From the NCBI GenBank assembly GCA_041481365.1, contig JBGPBS010000055.1:1-9535 (forward strand): a DNA stretch of 9,535 bases, given 5' to 3'. A program made the position numbers and the translations under genes. The stretch is from DASPTR01 sp041481365 (lineage in GTDB: Archaea; Thermoproteota; Bathyarchaeia; Bathyarchaeales; Bathycorpusculaceae). The stretch's first letter is position 1. Each line of letters begins with the position of its first letter. Below the pieces are notes generated by a model, which searched no databases, had not been told where the DNA came from, and saw only the letters and a program-made list of their open reading frames with translations. This document shows, one piece after another, positions 5,174-9,535 of this stretch.

Positions 5174-5500
5174 TTACCAACCGTGCTTGATCGTAGAAGG
5201 CGGAACCGCCTTCTTCTTCAGTTTTTCGCTCTTCTCTGGTCCGCTAAACCCCCTGATTTTGACGACTCCATTTTCAAGCGCAACCCAGTATTTGTTGTTA
5301 AGACGATGATGGTAAATGAATTTGTTCACAAGCTTCTTCAGGTCTTCCGGGGGCAATTCATGAGAATCTACGAACACGCTTTTGCCACCAGAAGTGGCGT
5401 CAACTTTAAGCGTCACGCGCAAGAAACTGGACAGGGATTCTCCTTCATCGACCAAGTCGCCCAATTCCACTCTTAGCTTCTTCTTCCCCCATGAGAACAA
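5174..5500 (-). CDS. Unrecognised small basic protein (108 aa)
   Basis: I do not recognise a family with confidence. The frame starts at TTG 5500, with GAGGT (5509-5513) eight bases upstream, and ends at TAA 5174. The N-terminus is basic (MFSWGKKKLRVEL), the middle alternates strands and helices (residues 26-46 LRVTLKVDATSGGKSVFVDS, then the helix PEDLKKLVNKFIYHHRL at 51-67, then YWVALENGVVKIRGF at 71-85), and the tail is lysine-rich (PEKSEKLKKKAVPPSTIK). This order, beta strands, an L-KK-VNKF helix and a final 'GVVKIRGF' strand, is loosely reminiscent of SUI1/eIF1-type folds, but the similarity is weak and only my reading. No cysteines and no membrane segment. A cytosolic RNA- or DNA-binding protein is a plausible guess from its charge. 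The gene stands alone. Confidence 0.75.
   Translation of the reverse strand: MFSWGKKKLRVELGDLVDEGESLSSFLRVTLKVDATSGGKSVFVDSHELPPEDLKKLVNKFIYHHRLNNKYWVALENGVVKIRGFSGPEKSEKLKKKAVPPSTIKHGW
5195..5214. repeat. Nine-base inverted repeat in the 3' end of the 108-residue gene
   Basis: Arms at 5195-5203 (AGAAGGCGG) and 5206-5214 (CCGCCTTCT) with a two-base loop, spanning codons for KKAVPPS near the C-terminus. It is stable enough to fold in RNA but no T-run follows, and the coding constraint (lysine-alanine and proline-proline codons) could explain it. Confidence 0.5.
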
Positions 5501-5821
5501 AAGGCAAAACCTCTACTGTAACAAGACTCACATCCGCATAAAAGGCACATGCTCGGAGCCTCCCGCAAACACGTGAAATCCAACCCCAAATTGAAGTGGC
5601 ATGAAATCTCATGTCAAAGACCGCAAAAACCCACGAGGCTCACGTCTTGCAAGCCCATTCACTGTCTAGACCGCAGGTCAGCATTATCAAAAGCCCTGAG
5701 GTGCATTGACAAGCCAATTATCAACTGGACCTGAATTGACTCGTCATACAGTGATTGACTACCGTCCACAGAAACGTATTAAGGTAACCCGCAGAGAAAG
5801 TCAGAGTCACATGTTGGAGCG
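5501..5821. other. Divergent gap between the 108-residue gene and the ABC operon
   Basis: The left end holds the minus-strand ribosome site for the 108-residue gene and a possible TATA-like TTTTATGC (5536-5543, minus strand). The right end holds TATTAA (5777-5782) before the ABC operon. ATTGAC occurs three times (5705-5710, 5735-5740, 5754-5759). A 61-codon plus-strand frame (5549-5734) has no recognisable motif and is not called. No tRNA or RNA gene seen. Confidence 0.5.
5777..5782 (+). promoter_or_regulatory. Possible TATA box of the ABC exporter operon
   Basis: TATTAA in an otherwise GC-balanced region. A start near 5806 would leave a leader of about 20 bases before the GGAG at 5816-5819 and the start codon. 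Confidence 0.35.
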
Positions 5822-6601
5822 GTGCACTTGGAAACAGTTGCGGTAAGGGTTGAAGGACTCGCAGTTAACTACGGTTCTTTCGTGGCAGTGGAAAACCTGT
5901 CATTCACGGTCAAGGAGGGAGAAATCTACGGACTCCTCGGCCCTAACGGGGCAGGCAAGACGACAACGATAAAGGTTCTTGTCGGAATATTGGAACCACG
6001 CGCCGGAAAGATTGAAGTCTACGATACGCCCGTCTCAGATGAGATTCCTGCCAAGAGCAGGATCGGCTACGTTCCAGAAGAGGTAGTCCTGCTGGACTCG
6101 CTTACTCCAAGGGAATTCTTAGAATTCGTGGCCTCAATAAGACGCCTAAACAAAGAAATCGTCAATCCGAGACTTGAAAGGTTCGCATCTGCCTTTGAAC
6201 TGAAACAGTACTTTGACACGCCGATAGCGGCGTTGTCCATGGGCAACAAGCAGAAAGTCGCCATCATCGCGGCCCTGCTGCATGACCCAAAACTGTTGGT
6301 CCTGGACGAACCCCTCATAGGCCTGGATGCACGTTCTTCAAAGATCCTTAAGGAACTCATAACATTCCATGCCAAGAAAGGGGGGGCCGTCATATTCTCG
6401 ACGCACATCATGGAAGTCGCTGAGAAGCTCTGCACAAGAGTCGGCATAATCAATAAAGGAAAAATTGTCGGAGAAGGTACCGTGGAGGATCTCCGCAAAC
6501 TCGTCAGGAGCGCAGAAGGCTCGTTAGAAGACATTTTCTTGAAGGTGACAGAGCAGGAAGCCGGGATGCAGGACACGATAAGGGCGTTGGAAGAGGAGTA
6601 G
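5822..6601 (+). CDS. ABC transporter ATP-binding protein, ABC-2 exporter type
   Basis: The ATP-hydrolysing subunit of an ABC transporter (259 residues from GTG 5822). Walker A is GPNGAGKTT (40-48), the signature LSMGNKQK (138-145), Walker B LLVLDEP (158-164), the D-loop GLDA (167-170) and the switch histidine H195 in STHIMEVAE. The Q-loop glutamine is replaced in IGYVPEE (81-87), and the LSMGNKQ signature replaces LSGGQ. Both are common in drug/polysaccharide/multi-substrate ABC-2 subfamilies. GTG 5822 is only two bases from GGAG (5816-5819), so TTG 5828, eight bases away, may be the true start. That costs two residues. The permease gene follows after six bases with its ribosome site on this gene's end, so the two are translated together. 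Exported substrate unknown. Confidence 0.93.
   Translation: MHLETVAVRVEGLAVNYGSFVAVENLSFTVKEGEIYGLLGPNGAGKTTTIKVLVGILEPRAGKIEVYDTPVSDEIPAKSRIGYVPEEVVLLDSLTPREFLEFVASIRRLNKEIVNPRLERFASAFELKQYFDTPIAALSMGNKQKVAIIAALLHDPKLLVLDEPLIGLDARSSKILKELITFHAKKGGAVIFSTHIMEVAEKLCTRVGIINKGKIVGEGTVEDLRKLVRSAEGSLEDIFLKVTEQEAGMQDTIRALEEE
6593..6598 (+). promoter_or_regulatory. Ribosome binding site of permease inside the ATPase end
   Basis: GAGGAG lies in the last codons of the ATPase, nine bases before GTG 6608. The permease is thus probably translated by ribosomes finishing the ATPase, giving matched amounts of the subunits. Confidence 0.65.
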
Positions 6602-6607
6602 GGCCCA

Positions 6608-8245
6608 GTGAAGTTCTCTGAACTCTGGCGGGTCTCAGGCACAATCTACAAGGAGATCTCGTTCCAATCCATTTATTCTCTGCGTTCCGGTTCGGCGTTG
6701 CCGCGAAGCGGCAGAAGGGACATAAAACAAATCGTTGCCAACGCAAGAATTAACGCTTTGATCAGCAAACTGATCACTGCATTCTTCATAGGAGTCTTCG
6801 CTCTCATCGTATTCTTCCCCTTCACGATCAACTACGCGAGCCAAAACCTGTCAAGGGAAGCCGTTTTCCTGGGAGGCGTTTCAGCGTTCCTTGCTGTCGT
6901 GCTGTTCCTGATAGTGTTCATGGGACTTCAAATGTCAACATCGTTCGTGTCCTCAAAAATCGTTGAAGTCCTCAGCCCCTTTCCCCTTTCAAGGGAAGAG
7001 ATTTCAAGAGTAGTCTTTCTCTGCTTCGTGAGGATTTTCGACATTCCCCTCGTCGCCGCGCCAGCAGTTTTCCTGACAGTGTACTTCTATATCGGCGGCT
7101 CAGCCTTGGGCGGAATATTCACTCTTGCAAGCATAATAGTCACAGAGATTTTCGCACTGTCTCTAACCGTGGTCTTGTCACGGTTTTTCTATTCCAGGGT
7201 AGCAAGCGCAGGAGGCAGATCGAGATGGCAAACTCTTTTGCGGTTTGTCTTTATGCTAGTATGGATCCTTCCAACGTTTGCAGCTTATTTCGTTGTGAGT
7301 TTTGCTGGTCAAGGCTTGCAGTCATTCGCTCAACTCATGCAAGGCTTCTCGTCTGTTTCTCAGGTTTTGGTGCTCATCTACCCATTCTCTTACGGCTTCT
7401 TGGTGCTGTACACAACTTTCTCCAACACGGCTAACTATACTCTTCTAGGCCTCTCAATCGTTGCCTCCGCTGCGTACACAGCCCTTGCATACTACTGCCT
7501 AAGATGGGTCACGGGGACAGTAAGGAAAATGGGCACCGCCGTAGCCACGAGGGGTCAGAGAGAACTTGTGAAGGACACGATGATCCAACCTCAAACTCCA
7601 TGGCTTGGAATAATCCGCAAAGACTTAAGAGTTGCCTCCAGGGCGCCTTCTTTCGCAACCCTATTCCTCCTACCGGTCATACAGACAGCTGTTCTTGCGA
7701 TTTCCTTCTCGTCCTTCAGCGAAGTAGGATTAAGCGCCACGCTGGGGATTCTTACTGGAATATCACTGATCACCCTTCTAATTCCCCCGACCCTGCTGTC
7801 AATAGAAGGCTTAGCGTCTGCTTACACGAGACACCTTCCGATGAAAAAAACGACGCTGATCTCGGCGAAGACACTCTTGTCAACACTTACTTACGTCATG
7901 TCCCTGGCTGTGCTCTCAATCGTCGCGCTGTTCATGGGAAAAAGCTTCTCTCTGATGCTTACCTTCGGGCTGATCCATGGCTTTTCAGTTGCCGCCGCGG
8001 TAATGCTCGAACTGACCATTCTTGCGAGAAAGTTCTGGAAAGAAGGGTTTGCTGTGGGCAATCTTTATTCGAGAATCTCCACGTACATACTGATAGTGAT
8101 TCCAGGATACGTTCTAGCTTCAATACCGATAGTCAGCGCGTTTGTGGCGGCCTTCTTCACAACATCATTGATCTTACCCGTGTTTCTAGTCGTAGCTCTT
8201 GCAGAGTTCGCGATCATGACCGGAGTTGTCGTGCTTGAAAAGTAA
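6608..8245 (+). CDS. ABC-2-type transporter permease, fused two-half membrane protein
   Basis: A 545-residue membrane protein partnering the upstream ATPase. I count 12 to 13 hydrophobic segments: about 53-73, 86-108, 136-160, 168-190, 210-232, 251-271, 277-299, then 350-369, 377-398, 421-443, 447-470, 487-510 and 515-540. A hydrophilic stretch (300-345) parts the two halves. Both halves carry the sort of LP-like motif seen in ABC-2 permeases: SPFPLSREEISR (123-134) and HLPMKKTTLISAK (409-421), each before a membrane segment, indicating an internal duplication or fusion of two half-permeases. The N-terminus (residues 1-50) is a cytoplasmic basic segment. GTG 6608 is chosen by GAGGAG nine bases upstream. 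Substrate not deducible. It converges with the metal importer genes after 88 bases. Membrane-transport call is strong; the exact subfamily is moderate. Confidence 0.88.
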   Translation: MKFSELWRVSGTIYKEISFQSIYSLRSGSALPRSGRRDIKQIVANARINALISKLITAFFIGVFALIVFFPFTINYASQNLSREAVFLGGVSAFLAVVLFLIVFMGLQMSTSFVSSKIVEVLSPFPLSREEISRVVFLCFVRIFDIPLVAAPAVFLTVYFYIGGSALGGIFTLASIIVTEIFALSLTVVLSRFFYSRVASAGGRSRWQTLLRFVFMLVWILPTFAAYFVVSFAGQGLQSFAQLMQGFSSVSQVLVLIYPFSYGFLVLYTTFSNTANYTLLGLSIVASAAYTALAYYCLRWVTGTVRKMGTAVATRGQRELVKDTMIQPQTPWLGIIRKDLRVASRAPSFATLFLLPVIQTAVLAISFSSFSEVGLSATLGILTGISLITLLIPPTLLSIEGLASAYTRHLPMKKTTLISAKTLLSTLTYVMSLAVLSIVALFMGKSFSLMLTFGLIHGFSVAAAVMLELTILARKFWKEGFAVGNLYSRISTYILIVIPGYVLASIPIVSAFVAAFFTTSLILPVFLVVALAEFAIMTGVVVLEK

Positions 8246-8333
8246 TTCCAAGGTTGATGAAACCACGTGATCTTTTCGGGCTACAGCTTCTCTTCAAGAG
8301 TCCACTAAGGGTCATTCTTGCTGATTCCGCCAG

Positions 8334-9110
8334 TCATCGTCTCTTCCACTTTACGAATGCCGTTGCCAGAAACAGGGTGACTCCTGAAAAAACCACTAAT
8401 GGCCCAGCTTGCAAGTTCATGTAACCCGCCAGGGACACTCCTGAAAACGCACTGATCGCGCCAAACACGGCGCTCAAAATCGAGTATCTGAACAGGTCAG
8501 AGCTCACATTTTTTGCCGCGGCCGCAGGAACCACCACCAGGAAACCCACGAGGAGCGTTCCAACGATTTCTAAGCCCACAGCGACCACGAGCGACACAAG
8601 CAGAAGATAGAGAAGATTGGTTCCGGCAACATTGATGCCCTTAGATACCGCAAGATCTTCAGAAATCATGCCTAAAACGAGCCTCTTGTAGATAGCCCTC
8701 GTAAGAAAGACCGCGAAGACCGAAATTGCCACAGCTATCACCATGTCTAGCAGAGTCACATTAGCTATGTTGCCAAACAAAGCCTCAAGCAACTCAGTTC
8801 CTGGTCCAAGGAGCAGTATACCTATGGCCAGAGCCAACGTGAACGTTGCGCCCACTATGGTTTCAAAGGACAGTTTAGTCATTCTTCCAAGTTGCCAAAC
8901 AGCAATTGCTGAGACGAAAAGAACAGCGAATGCCCCTATGGGCGGTGGGAAGTGGTATAGGATCCCCAATGCGAGTCCCGGCAGGGCCACGTGTGACAGG
9001 GCGTCTCCGACGAGCGCCATTTTCTCCAGTATCATCAAGGACCCCAAGTAACCGGCCGAAATGCCCACAGAAGCGCCGATTACAAGACTGAATATCAACG
9101 AGTCCAGCAC
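8334..9110 (-). CDS. Zinc/manganese ABC importer permease (ZnuB/MntB family)
   Basis: A 258-residue integral membrane subunit that moves a divalent metal ion, zinc or manganese, across the membrane with a partner ATPase and a binding protein. The family hallmark VGDALSHVALPGLALG is at residues 34-49 and the second conserved core VGTLLVGFLVVVPAAAA at 183-199. About eight hydrophobic segments run from 5 to 252, the expected topology. Length is typical of the family. The start is GTG 9110, with GGGTGATC (9115-9122) on the minus strand directly upstream. The ATPase gene upstream ends at 9125, so the 14-base gap contains the ribosome site and the two are co-transcribed. No metal-binding lipoprotein or metal-dependent repressor is within the window. 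It could lie past the right edge. Zinc versus manganese cannot be told apart from this sequence alone. Confidence 0.94.
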   Translation of the reverse strand: MLDSLIFSLVIGASVGISAGYLGSLMILEKMALVGDALSHVALPGLALGILYHFPPPIGAFAVLFVSAIAVWQLGRMTKLSFETIVGATFTLALAIGILLLGPGTELLEALFGNIANVTLLDMVIAVAISVFAVFLTRAIYKRLVLGMISEDLAVSKGINVAGTNLLYLLLVSLVVAVGLEIVGTLLVGFLVVVPAAAAKNVSSDLFRYSILSAVFGAISAFSGVSLAGYMNLQAGPLVVFSGVTLFLATAFVKWKRR

Positions 9111-9114
9111 AGAA

Positions 9115-9122
9115 GATCACCC
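9115..9122 (-). promoter_or_regulatory. Ribosome binding site of metal permease
   Basis: GGGTGATC on the minus strand matches the 16S tail (GGTGATC) and precedes the GTG start by four bases. It lies just after the ATPase stop, fixing GTG 9110 as the start. Confidence 0.6.
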
Positions 9123-9124
9123 TT

Positions 9125-9535
9125 TCAGGTGGGCGCACCCTTGCATACTGTTTCACCGTAGATTATGCTCTGCACGGGCGGACTCATTATTTCTTTAGAC
9201 TCCCCGAAGAACGTTACACACTTGTCCAAGGCTAACAAGTAGTCTGAATACTCTCTAACGATATGTATATCGTGCGTTATCAGGAGTATCGTTATTCTGT
9301 TCCTCTTTTTCAGTTCGTTCAGCATCGCGTAAATGGGCTCTTCACTACTCAAATCAACACCGGTCGTGGGTTCATCGAACAACAACACGTTCGGGTTATC
9401 AATCAGAGCCCAAGCAATAAGCACCCTCCGCAGTTCCCCTCCTGACAAGACGCCGAGGCTCTTGCTCGACATGTCTCTACTGTTCAGCCTCACTTGGCCA
9501 AGCGAATCTTCTACGTCTGCATGATTCTTAAACGA
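9125..9535 (-). CDS. Zinc/manganese ABC importer ATPase (ZnuC/MntA family), N-terminus cut by window edge
   Basis: The ATP-hydrolysing subunit of the metal importer whose permease follows. The frame is open to position 9535, so the first part with Walker A is outside the window and the GTG at 9493 is not a true start. The visible 136 residues hold the signature LSGGELRR (30-37 of the fragment), Walker B VLLFDEP (50-56), D-loop TGVDLSS and the switch histidine H88 in LLITHDIHIVREYSD. This is the ordinary C-terminal half of COG1121-type ATPases. The signature has E in place of the usual Q (LSGGE). It stops at 9125, 14 bases ahead of the permease start. The operon therefore runs ATPase then permease, with any binding protein upstream of the window edge. 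Confidence 0.92.
   Translation of the reverse strand, partial: SFKNHADVEDSLGQVRLNSRDMSSKSLGVLSGGELRRVLIAWALIDNPNVLLFDEPTTGVDLSSEEPIYAMLNELKKRNRITILLITHDIHIVREYSDYLLALDKCVTFFGESKEIMSPPVQSIIYGETVCKGAPT

Noticed and set aside
5549..5734. Plus-strand 61-codon basic frame before the ABC operon
   Set aside because: Cysteines are not in a zinc pattern, the spacing to any ribosome site is poor and the product looks random.
6067..6642. Minus-strand 191-codon frame within the ABC ATPase
   Set aside because: Antisense shadow of a gene with complete Walker and signature motifs.
7504..8238. Plus-strand 244-codon frame in a second phase of the permease
   Set aside because: The permease frame has clean membrane segments, while this one gives a charged, histidine- and cysteine-scattered product.
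9493..9493. GTG at 9493 as the start of the metal importer ATPase
   Set aside because: The frame is open to the window edge and the part without it lacks Walker A, so the true start is outside.

Overview
The window looks archaeal. Most genes have purine-rich Shine-Dalgarno sites matching the archaeal/bacterial 16S tail (for example GGAGGTG at 1154-1160). TTG and GTG starts are common, and TATA-like AT-rich boxes sit about 25-60 bases before several first genes of transcription units. The protein families also fit: receiver-only response regulators, a NitrOD5-like output-domain protein, winged-helix regulators with unrecognised C-terminal domains, and a cytoplasmic HtrA. A lineage of the TACK group such as Bathyarchaeia is my best guess. 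This is inference, because the window has no rRNA or other marker gene.

Layout. (1) 1-1629 is a small signalling island. A receiver-domain protein on the minus strand runs off the left edge. Divergent from it are a 58-residue helical protein, a NitrOD5-like protein and a second receiver-domain protein, probably one transcript. The two receivers are about half identical, and no histidine kinase is in view. (2) 1630-1935 has no convincing gene. (3) 1936-3546, minus strand: a winged-helix regulator is followed by a trypsin-like HtrA/Deg protease with one PDZ domain. The 72-base gap between them holds an inverted repeat and a direct repeat. (4) 3547-4108 is a 562-base gap with promoters for the flanking genes and an orphan terminator-like hairpin. 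(5) 4109-4888, plus strand: an HD-superfamily phosphohydrolase. (6) 5174-5500, minus strand: an unrecognised 108-residue basic protein. (7) 5822-8245, plus strand: an ABC-2-type transporter operon of an ATPase and a large 12-13 helix permease with two similar halves, translationally coupled. (8) 8334-9535, minus strand: a zinc/manganese-type ABC importer, ATPase (cut by the right edge) followed by its ZnuB-like permease.

The two ABC systems converge at 8246-8333. The importer supplies a divalent metal and the other transporter probably exports an unknown substrate. The HtrA pair suggests regulated protein quality control. The most unusual part is the signalling island, whose receivers have no DNA-binding domain and which carries a standalone output-type domain and a small coiled-coil-like partner. 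No rRNA, tRNA, CRISPR array, insertion sequence or phage gene was seen.
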